Below, one piece after another: positions 25,414 to 33,341 of a DNA stretch of 58,173 nucleotides; positions within the stretch are counted from its first letter, which is position 1; each line of letters opens with the position of its first letter. The DNA lies in contig JBAWVS010000010.1 in NCBI GenBank assembly GCA_037147175.1, forward strand, positions 1 to 58,173. Direction: 5' to 3'. The notes under the pieces are model-generated. The model worked only from the letters and a program-made list of their open reading frames with translations, made no database searches and had not been told where the DNA came from. The position numbers were made by a program, and so were the translations under genes. Origin of the DNA: a bacterium (GTDB lineage Bacteria; Cyanobacteriota; Vampirovibrionia; Gastranaerophilales; UBA9971).

Positions 25414-26064
25414 CTAAATAAATAACGCTTGTCCTATTCTTACTACAGTAGCGCCTTCTTTAACCGCTATTTTGTAATCATTGCTCATACCCATTGAAAG
25501 TTCGTTAAGCTGAACGCCGAATTTCTTTTGAAGCTGATTCCTTAACTCTCTTAGCCCCCTGAATGCCTTTTTTTGTTCTTCAATGTCTGAAGTAAAAGGA
25601 GCCATTGTCATCAACCCTACTATGTCTATCGAGTCAAGTTTGGAAATTTCAGAAAAACTTTCTTCTGCTTCCTCCGGTGAAAAACCGAATTTACTTTCCT
25701 CTTTCGCAATATTTATCTGAATAAACACTTTCTGAATTAAATTTTGAGAAGCTGCGCATTCAGATATTGCTTTTGCGATTTTTAAAGAATCAACGGAATG
25801 AATATAATCAAAAATGCCGACAACTTTTTTTACTTTGTTAGTCTGCAAATGCCCTAAAAAATGCCAGTTTGAATTTTTTTCCACTTCCTCCGGTAATTCA
25901 GCCCTTTTCTTTTCCGCATCCTGAACCTTGTTTTCCCCAAAGTCCCTGATACCTGCTTTAAAAGCTTCTATTACCTTTTCCGCGGTTATGTATTTCGTTA
26001 CAGCAATTATTCGTGCATTTAATGTATAAGTTTGAATATTTTTCAGATTTTCACTGATACTCAT
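25414..26064 (-). CDS. yggS: PLP homeostasis protein YggS/YlmE
   Basis: A 216-residue alanine-racemase-fold protein that binds pyridoxal phosphate. The PLP lysine lies in IIAVTKYITAEKV, and the family blocks FGENKVQDAEKK, NWHFLGHLQTNK and LSMGMSNDYKIAVKEGATVVRIG are present. It balances PLP and amino-acid pools rather than catalysing a reaction. It is the first gene of a pair with sepF. Confidence 0.94.
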   Translation of the reverse strand: MSISENLKNIQTYTLNARIIAVTKYITAEKVIEAFKAGIRDFGENKVQDAEKKRAELPEEVEKNSNWHFLGHLQTNKVKKVVGIFDYIHSVDSLKIAKAISECAASQNLIQKVFIQINIAKEESKFGFSPEEAEESFSEISKLDSIDIVGLMTMAPFTSDIEEQKKAFRGLRELRNQLQKKFGVQLNELSMGMSNDYKIAVKEGATVVRIGQALFI

Positions 26065-26378
26065 TTATACATCTTTCCGATTTTAACCGTTTTTCCTCCT
26101 TCTGCGGAGCGAGATGTAAAAGCCTGAAGGGCTTGAACTTCTTCTCCTAATTCAAATCATTTTCTCTTTAAATAAAAGATAATAATTCAAATTTTATTTA
26201 GCTTAAGGTGTATTAATTATAGTAAAAGTTTATCAGTAATACAAAAATTTGTTTACTATCCATTTAGATGATTTTTGTATTTGTTGAGTAATTTTTCTAA
26301 AACAAATGTATGAGTTGCTTTTGACCATTGCGAAAAAAGCGGTTTTTTCTTTAATGCTTCTTAATATTTCTCAACATT
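26065..26378. other. Gap without a gene between yggS and an unknown gene
   Basis: No coding frame is supported here. An 11-bp inverted repeat (AATACAAAAAT at 26238-26248, reverse complement at 26271-26281) and a short hairpin GAAAAAA/TTTTTTC (26332-26338, 26343-26349) lie behind the minus-strand gene ending at 26379. The second may act as a weak terminator. The yggS promoter should also lie here. Confidence 0.35.
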
Positions 26379-26927
26379 TTATAGTATATCGGCTTTAGAA
26401 ATTTTATTGAGCTTTTCGGTAATCAGATTTTTGTTTTCAATTTCTTCATTTTTCAGGATTTTATCTATCGCATCTCTTAAATCGAGTCTGGAAGCGGTAT
26501 TTATATCAATAGGATTTTTAATTGTGACTTTTTGGCATAATTTTTTGTAATAAGAAATTTGCGCTCTTGTGGGCAATTCCTTCGACATTTTAGATTCCTG
26601 AACTTTTTTTCTTTGCACTTTAATATAAGCCTTTTGTTCTTCATAAAGAGGTTTTAGTTTTTCTTTATATTTGAATTTTTTTTGACACTCTTTTATATAA
26701 AGTTCCAGTTCTTTCAAGAATTCCGGCTCATCAATAAATTCTTTTAAAAATGGAAATCTTGTGGAATTTATTTCCAGATAATATTTTTGATCTTCCGTAA
26801 ATTTTTCGGCAAGTTCGGAAGAGTCTTTGTCAAAGCCTTTTTTGACAAAACTGGCAATATAATGACACAGGTCAGATTTCTGAACCTTTGTAAGATAGTT
26901 AAAAATTTGATGTTTTAAAGAATTCAT
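26379..26927 (-). CDS. Hypothetical charged, mostly helical protein
   Basis: A 182-residue protein rich in Lys and Glu, predicted by eye to be nearly all alpha-helix, with no signal peptide or membrane segment. I do not recognise it. Residues about 120-135 read LPTRAQISYYKKLCQKV, similar to a small Thr-x-x-Gln-Ile motif seen at the ends of some DNA-associated proteins. It stands alone on the minus strand with a weak ribosome binding site (TGGA). Function unknown. Confidence 0.65.
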   Translation of the reverse strand: MNSLKHQIFNYLTKVQKSDLCHYIASFVKKGFDKDSSELAEKFTEDQKYYLEINSTRFPFLKEFIDEPEFLKELELYIKECQKKFKYKEKLKPLYEEQKAYIKVQRKKVQESKMSKELPTRAQISYYKKLCQKVTIKNPIDINTASRLDLRDAIDKILKNEEIENKNLITEKLNKISKADIL

Positions 26928-27013
26928 TTTTTGTGTCCATTTAATTTTATAATTATTATATTAGCTTAAATGAATTTTTAAAAAAGTGTTTTTATATTTT
27001 CAAAATAAACGCC

Positions 27014-27068
27014 TGTCCGAAAAAAAGTGGACATTGCAACGGGAGAGTAAGCATTAGCTTACTCTCCC
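27014..27068 (-). terminator. Strong hairpin after the Cys-rich secreted protein
   Basis: A 12-bp perfect stem with a 4-base loop (GGGAGAGTAAGC at 27041-27052, reverse complement at 27057-27068). A second small stem, TGTCC/GGACA around an A-rich loop, stands beside it at about 27015-27034. The T-tract is weak, so it may also protect the mRNA end. Confidence 0.6.
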
Positions 27069-27105
27069 TGATTTTGATTAAAAGAATATTTAAATATTCA
27101 ATAAA

Positions 27106-27435
27106 TTAATATCCTAAGAAACGTTTCCAAAAGCCTTTTCTGTCTTGACAACATTGGTTGCATGGATTATATGCACCATAAGTAACGATTGGAACTGCCG
27201 CGCCTGTTTGGCAAGGATTACAGGTATTGCAAGTGTTATAAGGATTGCTTATAACTACAGGAGCTATAGGAACTGCGGCGCCTGTCATGTAAGGGCTGCA
27301 TGTGTTACATGGTTCAGCAATAGGTACTGCTACTGCCTGTACTCTTGGCAGACATGTGTTGCATGAAGAACACTGAGCAAATACAGGTTGCGAAACAGCG
27401 AGTAATAAACCTAATATCGCTAGATATTTTTTCAT
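27106..27435 (-). CDS. Secreted cysteine-rich repeat protein, unknown function
   Basis: A 109-residue exported protein. Residues 1-20 form a signal peptide with cleavage after VFA. The mature part holds 11 cysteines, mostly in CxxC pairs (CSSCNTC, CNTCSP, CNTCNPC, CNQCC), alternating with the phrase GAAVPI or VAVPI, so it consists of about three to four repeats of some 25-30 residues. The end (KGFWKRFLGY) is basic and aromatic. Pairs of this kind may bind metal or form disulfides in the envelope. AAAGGAGATCAAAG lies before the ATG. I know no family for it. Confidence 0.75.
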   Translation of the reverse strand: MKKYLAILGLLLAVSQPVFAQCSSCNTCLPRVQAVAVPIAEPCNTCSPYMTGAAVPIAPVVISNPYNTCNTCNPCQTGAAVPIVTYGAYNPCNQCCQDRKGFWKRFLGY

Positions 27436-27594
27436 TCTTTGATCTCCTTTTTTTATTTACTTCATAAATTTGAAGTACATGTAATTTATAACTCAATAAA
27501 AAAAAAATTAGATTCGCAGAATTATTAATATTTAAAATAATCTTTTAGTAGAAAACAAATTAATTTGTAGTAAGACTTTCTGCTATTTTAGAAC

Positions 27595-28752
27595 TTAAAT
27601 TTTTTCAAAAGCTTGTTCTATATCTGCTATTAAGTCTTCAATATCTTCTATGCCCAAAGAAATTCTCATTAAGCTATCCGTAATGCCTATATTGCATCTT
27701 GTTTCAAGAGACATTTTTGCATGAGAAGTTTCGCAGGGTAAAGAAATAAGCGATTCTACTCCGGCAAGGCTTCCTGCTTCCTGAAACAATTTAAGCTTTG
27801 AGAGAAATTCTCTTGTTTTTTCTTTGTTTAAAGATGTTTCTACTGATAAAACACCTCCAAAACCTGACATTTGTGCTTTTGCTATTTCGTGTCCGGCATG
27901 GGACTTGAGTCCGGGGTAATAAACTTTTTTTACAAGCGGGTGTTTTTCAAGATATGCAGACAATTTCTGGGCATTTTCGTTATGTTTTTGCATTCTTAAA
28001 TTCAGGGTTTTTATACTTCTTTCAAGAAGGTATAAATCCTGTGCATTCAAAGTACCGCCTGTATTTATTACATAAGGGCGGATTCTTTTCATAATCTTTT
28101 CTGAAGTAACTATTACTCCGCAAATTAAGTCGCTATGTCCGTTCAAATATTTACTGGCACTGTGTACAACAACGTCCACCCCGAATTTAAGCGGGTTCTG
28201 GTTTATCGGAGAAGCAAAAGTGTTATCTATGATTGTTATAATGTCGTATTTTTTTGCGATTAGAACAATTTCTTCTATATCAACTATTTTCAAAAGAGGA
28301 TTCGAAGGTGTTTCAAAGTAGATAATTTTTGTATTGTCTTTGATTCTATTTTCAAAATTTTCAAGATCATCTGTAGAAGCAAGAGTGTAGTCTATTCCAA
28401 ATTTTTCGAGTTCTTCCTTAATAAAATAATCAGTCCCGCCATACAAGTCTTCAGAAAAAAGTACATGATCGCCTGTCTTTAAAAGTGCCAGCATCGCAGA
28501 AGAAATTGCTGCCATTCCGGAACTTACAACAACGGCTTCTTGTCCGCCTTCTTCTAATTCGCAGATTTTTTCAGCTACTGCTTTGTGATTAGGCATATTT
28601 AGGTATCTGGGATAATATAATCCCCCTGAATCATTGTCAAAACCGTTTGAGGTTGAGGTATAAACGGGAGTATTTGCTCCATTTGTTAATTTATCGTGAA
28701 CAGTTCCGACATGAACACATTTTGTATTTTTTCCGTGATTATTTTCACGCAT
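27595..28752 (-). CDS. Trans-sulfuration enzyme (cystathionine gamma-synthase/lyase family)
   Basis: About 385 residues of the Cys/Met-metabolism PLP family. It carries YPRYLNMPN near the N-terminus, the phosphate-binding VSSGMAAISSAML, the PLP Asp in TIIDNTFASPINQNPL and the Schiff-base lysine in VVHSASKYLNGHSD. Family members make or split cystathionine or release sulfide or methanethiol; the exact reaction cannot be fixed from motifs. I place the start at ATG 28752 (AGGTG six bases upstream); a GTG at 28761 overlaps that site. It is divergent from holA and monocistronic. Confidence 0.9.
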   Translation of the reverse strand: MRENNHGKNTKCVHVGTVHDKLTNGANTPVYTSTSNGFDNDSGGLYYPRYLNMPNHKAVAEKICELEEGGQEAVVVSSGMAAISSAMLALLKTGDHVLFSEDLYGGTDYFIKEELEKFGIDYTLASTDDLENFENRIKDNTKIIYFETPSNPLLKIVDIEEIVLIAKKYDIITIIDNTFASPINQNPLKFGVDVVVHSASKYLNGHSDLICGVIVTSEKIMKRIRPYVINTGGTLNAQDLYLLERSIKTLNLRMQKHNENAQKLSAYLEKHPLVKKVYYPGLKSHAGHEIAKAQMSGFGGVLSVETSLNKEKTREFLSKLKLFQEAGSLAGVESLISLPCETSHAKMSLETRCNIGITDSLMRISLGIEDIEDLIADIEQAFEKI

Positions 28753-28937
28753 GATTTTCACCTATCTTTGCTTTAACTCATTATTTAAAATTTCTTAAAC
28801 AAGCTTAAATATACTATTGTCAAAAATTTTTTACCAGCAAGGAATTATCTATTTTTTTATAAATTTCAGAGTAAAAATGAATAAGTTAAAATATTTTTCG
28901 TATAATAATGTAGTGGAAAAATATAAAAGGGAAAGAA

Positions 28938-29954
28938 ATGCCTGCATATCTTTATTGGGGCGAAGAAGAATTTAATCTTGAAAATGCGGTAAAAGAGCTT
29001 AGGAAAAAGGTTCTTGACGAAAATTGGGCTTCAATAAACCATAAAAAACTCAACGAGCCGGAAATTCTTGAGCTGATTGAGACATTGCAAACTTTGCCGA
29101 TGATGTTCGGGAATTTGCTTGTGGAAGTTAGTGCAGCAAATCTTTTTTTAAGAGCAAATAGAAAAAGTACAAATCAGGATGATGCTCTCCCGCTTGGCAA
29201 TAAAAAACTCAGTTCTTCTGACAGTTTGATGCAAAAGCTTTTTGAAGTTATTGAAAATTTAAATGACAGGGTTCATCTGCTTTTTGTGTGTCCTATCCCT
29301 CGAGAAAGCGGCAAAAAAATTGACGGCACTTTAAAACTTACCAAAACTCTCCAAAAAATCGGGAAAGTTGAGGAATTTCCGGCATATAAGTTTTATGAGG
29401 ATTACAAGCTTGTTGACTGGATTATAAAGCAAGCAGGCACTAAATCATTGAAAATTTCAAAAGAGTCTGCCGCTGTTCTTCTTGCTAATTCAGGGACGGA
29501 TTTAAGAAAAATCGATACGGAACTTGAAAAAATAAAAACTACGATTCATCCTAAAGTGCAAATTTCAACAAAAGACTTTGAAGAAATGATTTCTACAGGT
29601 GAAAATATATTCAAGCTGGCGGATTTGTGGATTAAGGGAGAAAAAATTCAGGCAATAAAAGAACTGCATAAACTTTTTGAAAAAAATCATTCCCTGAGAA
29701 TTCTTGCCACTTTGCAAACTATGACAAGAAGATGGCTGAAAATTAAAATTTCATCGAAAAAACATAATGCTTTTGATATTGCAAAATTCGTAAATTTACC
29801 TAAATTTGTGGTTGAGCAGGATTTAATCAAGCTTAAAAATATTTCTGAAGAAAAATTGATAGAATTTAGAGAAAAAGCCGTTCAGGCTGAGTATAAAATA
29901 AAAACAGGGGAACTGTCAGCAGAAAATGCTATGGAACTTTTGATAGCAGGATAA
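28938..29954 (+). CDS. holA: DNA polymerase III subunit delta
   Basis: A 338-residue delta subunit of the clamp loader. The N-terminus (AYLYWGEEEFNLENAVKELR) is the family start, followed by an AAA-like domain without Walker motifs, then the middle and C-terminal collar domains (ISKESAAVLLANSGTDLRKID; KLADLWIKGEKIQAIKEL). It opens the beta clamp on DNA. AAAAGGGAAAGAA precedes the ATG. It is followed at once by the delta-prime gene, a linkage uncommon in most bacteria where holA and holB lie apart. Confidence 0.93.
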   Translation: MPAYLYWGEEEFNLENAVKELRKKVLDENWASINHKKLNEPEILELIETLQTLPMMFGNLLVEVSAANLFLRANRKSTNQDDALPLGNKKLSSSDSLMQKLFEVIENLNDRVHLLFVCPIPRESGKKIDGTLKLTKTLQKIGKVEEFPAYKFYEDYKLVDWIIKQAGTKSLKISKESAAVLLANSGTDLRKIDTELEKIKTTIHPKVQISTKDFEEMISTGENIFKLADLWIKGEKIQAIKELHKLFEKNHSLRILATLQTMTRRWLKIKISSKKHNAFDIAKFVNLPKFVVEQDLIKLKNISEEKLIEFREKAVQAEYKIKTGELSAENAMELLIAG

Positions 29955-29958
29955 TTTG

Positions 29959-30927
29959 ATGTTTAATGAAAAAATAAAAATAAATCAGCCATTTGCCACA
30001 AAATTTTTTGAAGCCGCTTTGAATTTAGATAACGGAAAGCTTAGTCATGCTTATATGTTTACAGGCAGTGATTCAATGGCTCAATATAATTTAGCCATGC
30101 AGATTGCAAAAATTCTTAATTGTCAAAACAAAACGGATGATTGCACTTGTACAAACTGCAACTGGATTAAGCAAAACAGACATCCGGCAGTGATAACAAT
30201 TTCTCCGATTGATTATTGTTATGGAAATGAAGGAGGAAAGCCCAAAACAGAAATAACTATAGCTCAATCAAGATATTTAAAACATGCGCTGTCAAATGCT
30301 TCCCAGTATCACAGGGTGATAATTTTTACCGATGCGGAAGAAGGAAAAGAGCAGGAAAGCAAAGCAACGGCTCTGTGGCAAAATTATAAAGACCAGCTGA
30401 CACCGCCTTCTTTGGATATGAGTGACGCAACAAGAGATAGCTGGATTCCAAAACCTTTAACGACAAAAGTGTTTGATTCTGCGCCGGCAAACGCTTTATT
30501 AAAAACTATAGAAGAGCCTTCAGGAAACATAACATTCTTTTTCCTCACAAAAGATAAGGAAGATATGATTGAAACCATTGTTTCCCGTACTCAGGTTATT
30601 CCTGTGCTTTCTCAAAATCGGGAAACTCTAGATTTGAAAATTCTTGAAAACTTTTTTATGGTTTTTCCTCCTAAAAATAGTGCTGAAGCTCTTTCTTATT
30701 CAGAAAGACTGCTTGAAGTCGCAAAAGAAAATTGCTGTACAGAAGAGGATTTGCTGATTTTAATGCAGGAATACATGCGCAAATTTCTTAGAGAAAACGC
30801 GGAAAATACAGTTATCAGTGCGAAAATTATTGAGAATATTCATAAAATTCAGCATGCACAGGATGAACTTGTCAATTATGTGAATACTCAGGCGGTTTTT
30901 GATTCTTTGATGATGGGCTTAATCTAG
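29959..30927 (+). CDS. holB: DNA polymerase III subunit delta-prime
   Basis: About 322 residues. The N-terminal AAA+ domain holds NGKLSHAYMFTG and the zinc-binding cysteines CQNKTDDCTCTNC; sensor-like APANALLKTIEEPSGN and TIVSRTQVIPV follow. It is the stator of the clamp loader and works with HolA upstream. Between the Walker B-like FTDAEE and the ANALLKTIEEP block lie about 45 extra residues (about 129-173) not found in common delta-prime proteins. The start is set at ATG 29959; a TTG just before has no advantage. It converges on the peptidase gene with no spacing between the stops. Confidence 0.92.
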   Translation: MFNEKIKINQPFATKFFEAALNLDNGKLSHAYMFTGSDSMAQYNLAMQIAKILNCQNKTDDCTCTNCNWIKQNRHPAVITISPIDYCYGNEGGKPKTEITIAQSRYLKHALSNASQYHRVIIFTDAEEGKEQESKATALWQNYKDQLTPPSLDMSDATRDSWIPKPLTTKVFDSAPANALLKTIEEPSGNITFFFLTKDKEDMIETIVSRTQVIPVLSQNRETLDLKILENFFMVFPPKNSAEALSYSERLLEVAKENCCTEEDLLILMQEYMRKFLRENAENTVISAKIIENIHKIQHAQDELVNYVNTQAVFDSLMMGLI

Positions 30928-32064
30928 CTAAATCCTTACAAAACCCAGCGGATTATTTGGCTTTCCGTTAATCCTCACTTCAAAGTGGACATGAGGTCCT
31001 GTACTGTAACCGGTCATTCCTTCATAACCTATAATTTGTCCTTTTTTTACGCTGCTTCCATTACCGATAGCAGTTGAGGACATATGAGCATAAAGCGTTG
31101 AAAATCGCTGTCCTTTATGAGAACCGCAGTCCATATTGCCGTGGTCAACAATTACAACTTTGCCATATCCGCCATACCACCCTGAATAAATAACTTTACC
31201 ACCATTAGAAGCCTTAATCGGTGTACCGTAAGAATTTGATATATCGACTCCCGTATGAAATCTCATGCTTCCAAAAATAGGATGTCTTCTCCACCCGAAA
31301 GGAGAAGTAATTGCTCCTGATATAGGTTTTATGAATTTGCTGTTAGCGACCATTTTTGTTATTTTGCTGCGTCTAATTTGATTTTCCAGCCTGTTTGAAA
31401 GATATTCGAGCTCCTGTTGTGCTTTTTCGTAGGTAGCTCTATCTGTTCTCAGCTTATTAATGAGATATTGGCTTGATTTTATTGAAGAATTAATCTCCTG
31501 TTTTTTTTGATTCATCACGCTCAAGTCAGAAGCTATGTTGTTTTTTTCATATTCAATAGACATTCTTGACTGATCTATTTCTCTTGCACGGGTTCTTAAG
31601 TTAGTAAGAATACTTTTGTCTTTTTTAGCAAGTATTTTTTGGTAATAAACCCTGTCAAGAAACGTTCCCATATCGCTTGAGGCAAAAATAAGATGAAGAA
31701 GGTTGATCCTTTCACCTTTATAAAGCTCCCGAATTCTCTTTCCTGCGGAATCAGCAACTTCTTCCTGATCCTCAGAAAGTTTGTTTAATTTATGCTGGAG
31801 ATGTTTTAGGTTTGATCTTGATGTTTCCAGTTTATTTTTGCAATCTACTATATTATTTTGTGTTTCTTCAAGATTTCTTTGTTTTTTAGTGAGATTTTTT
31901 ATTTCTACTTTTTCTTTTCTTTTTAATTCAAAAATTTTGCTTATAATTTTGGCTTTTTCCTTTTCGTACCATGCATTTGCGGGCAAAGAAAAGAAAAATA
32001 TACCTGTTATTAGTATATTTATAGATAAAAAGAAAATTAATGTTTTTTTGAATCTATTATCCAC
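30928..32064 (-). CDS. Murein hydrolase activator / M23 peptidase with coiled coil
   Basis: A 378-residue EnvC/NlpD-like protein. A signal peptide or signal anchor occupies residues about 8-32 (ending PANAWYEK). A long coiled coil of two segments (about 35-115 and 150-245) follows, then the LytM/M23 domain. Its zinc ligands are in GWRRHPIFGSMRFHTGVDIS (His and Asp) and GPHVHFEVRING (HxH), all intact, so it may be an active peptidase acting on peptidoglycan. The start is GTG. It is transcribed towards holB and lies downstream of the 33-residue membrane protein. Confidence 0.9.
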   Translation of the reverse strand: MDNRFKKTLIFFLSINILITGIFFFSLPANAWYEKEKAKIISKIFELKRKEKVEIKNLTKKQRNLEETQNNIVDCKNKLETSRSNLKHLQHKLNKLSEDQEEVADSAGKRIRELYKGERINLLHLIFASSDMGTFLDRVYYQKILAKKDKSILTNLRTRAREIDQSRMSIEYEKNNIASDLSVMNQKKQEINSSIKSSQYLINKLRTDRATYEKAQQELEYLSNRLENQIRRSKITKMVANSKFIKPISGAITSPFGWRRHPIFGSMRFHTGVDISNSYGTPIKASNGGKVIYSGWYGGYGKVVIVDHGNMDCGSHKGQRFSTLYAHMSSTAIGNGSSVKKGQIIGYEGMTGYSTGPHVHFEVRINGKPNNPLGFVRI

Positions 32065-32218
32065 TCTTCAATAAATTCCATTTGATTTTTATCGCCCGTA
32101 CCCGACCATTTGCATGGATGAGTTAAATTTTCCAATCAGACTTTTAGCCATGCCGTTTTTTCGGTTAGCGCATGCTTTATAAGCCTTAAGGGAATGATTT
32201 AGATTTTTGTTGAAACCC

Positions 32219-32320
32219 TTACATGAATAAAGGAAGAACCATTCCTGCAACTGTCCAGAGTATAAACGTAATAGTTATTACTAATATAATAGTTTGTTTA
32301 TTATTACGAAGGAATTCCAT
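32219..32320 (-). CDS. 33-residue single-pass membrane protein
   Basis: A very small gene: MEFLRNNKQTII, then one hydrophobic helix of about 20 residues, then WTVAGMVLPLFM. It starts with ATG placed 6 bases behind AAGGAGGT, the best ribosome binding site of the neighbourhood, which argues it is translated. The N-terminus (basic residues, then a long hydrophobic run) resembles the beginning of membrane-anchored chaperones of the SurA/PpiD type, but nothing follows. It lies between thrB (83 bases upstream) and the M23 peptidase. Function unknown; it may be a regulator or subunit of a membrane complex. Confidence 0.7.
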   Translation of the reverse strand: MEFLRNNKQTIILVITITFILWTVAGMVLPLFM

Positions 32321-32403
32321 ATTAAATACCTCCTTATTTATTGTTAACTGACAATATTTTACCTCAAATATATAAAACATTGCCATCTTATCAAAATTAT
32401 CTG

Positions 32404-33339
32404 TCAGGAAAGAATAATAGCTCCTTTAGTGTCTATATTCAGCTTTTTGACAGTAACTTTGACGCCGAGATCCTCCCAAACACTGTTAATTCTTTTGTTT
32501 ATTTCATCAAAATTATTATTTTCATAGATAACTATTATGCTTGGACCTGCTCCGCTTATTACAGTTCCTATAACATCGGGCATTTCTGCAATGTCTTGTT
32601 TTATTTCCATAAATCCCGGAATTAACCTGCTTCTGTACGGGTGATGAAGTTTATCTCTGAGTGCAAAACGCATTAATTCCGAATCCTGTGTATGCAGTGC
32701 ATCTACGAACATGGCGCTTCTTTTAAGGTTAAAAATAGCATCTTCCATATTGACTTTTTCAGGAAGAACAGATCTGGAAATTTGTGTGGCGAGTTCATAA
32801 TCCGGCATACAGGCGGCTATTTTCCAGTCATCCGGCCACTCTATTTTTTTATAAAGAATACTTCCGTCTTCTTCCGCAGATGATAGGCAAAAACCTCCCA
32901 GCATAGCAGGAGTAATGTTGTCAGGATGTCCCTCAAGGTCGTTTGCTATAGATAAAAGCGCGGCTTCATCAGCAGGATTTCCAAGAAGCTTGTTAGCAGC
33001 AAGGATTCCTCCGACAATTACGGAAGCACTGCTCCCCAGCCCTTTTGCAACAGGAATATCTGTCTGAATATTTATTCTTAAAGCAGGCGGTGTCTGACCA
33101 ACATAGTTGTATAAAAGCTCTACGGCTTTATAAACGATGTTGGTTCTATCTGTAGGAATAGTAAAGAGTGTGTTTTCATTTTCCTGTTCGCCTGAAATCA
33201 TATTAATTTCCAGACCTTTATCAGGATAAACAAGCTCTTCCAGTGTAATTTTATTATAAAGAGTAAGGGCCATGCCAAAACAGTCAAAGCCGGGACCGAG
33301 ATTGGCCGTTGTTGCAGGTACTTTAACGCTTATTTTCAA
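32404..33339 (-). CDS. thrB: Homoserine kinase
   Basis: A 311-residue GHMP kinase. VPATTANLGPGFDCFGMAL is the substrate-binding N-terminus, PVAKGLGSSASVIVGGILA the ATP loop, and TVISGAGPSIIVI the C-terminal GHMP motif. It phosphorylates homoserine on the way to threonine. It begins two bases after the M16 peptidase stop codon, so the two are surely co-transcribed. ThrC is not in the window. Confidence 0.95.
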   Translation of the reverse strand: MKISVKVPATTANLGPGFDCFGMALTLYNKITLEELVYPDKGLEINMISGEQENENTLFTIPTDRTNIVYKAVELLYNYVGQTPPALRINIQTDIPVAKGLGSSASVIVGGILAANKLLGNPADEAALLSIANDLEGHPDNITPAMLGGFCLSSAEEDGSILYKKIEWPDDWKIAACMPDYELATQISRSVLPEKVNMEDAIFNLKRSAMFVDALHTQDSELMRFALRDKLHHPYRSRLIPGFMEIKQDIAEMPDVIGTVISGAGPSIIVIYENNNFDEINKRINSVWEDLGVKVTVKKLNIDTKGAIILS

Positions 33340-33341
33340 AA

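Noticed and set aside
26332-26349. Possible strong terminator GAAAAAA/TTTTTTC
   Set aside because: The stem consists almost only of A-T pairs, so I kept it only as a weak possibility in the gap entry.
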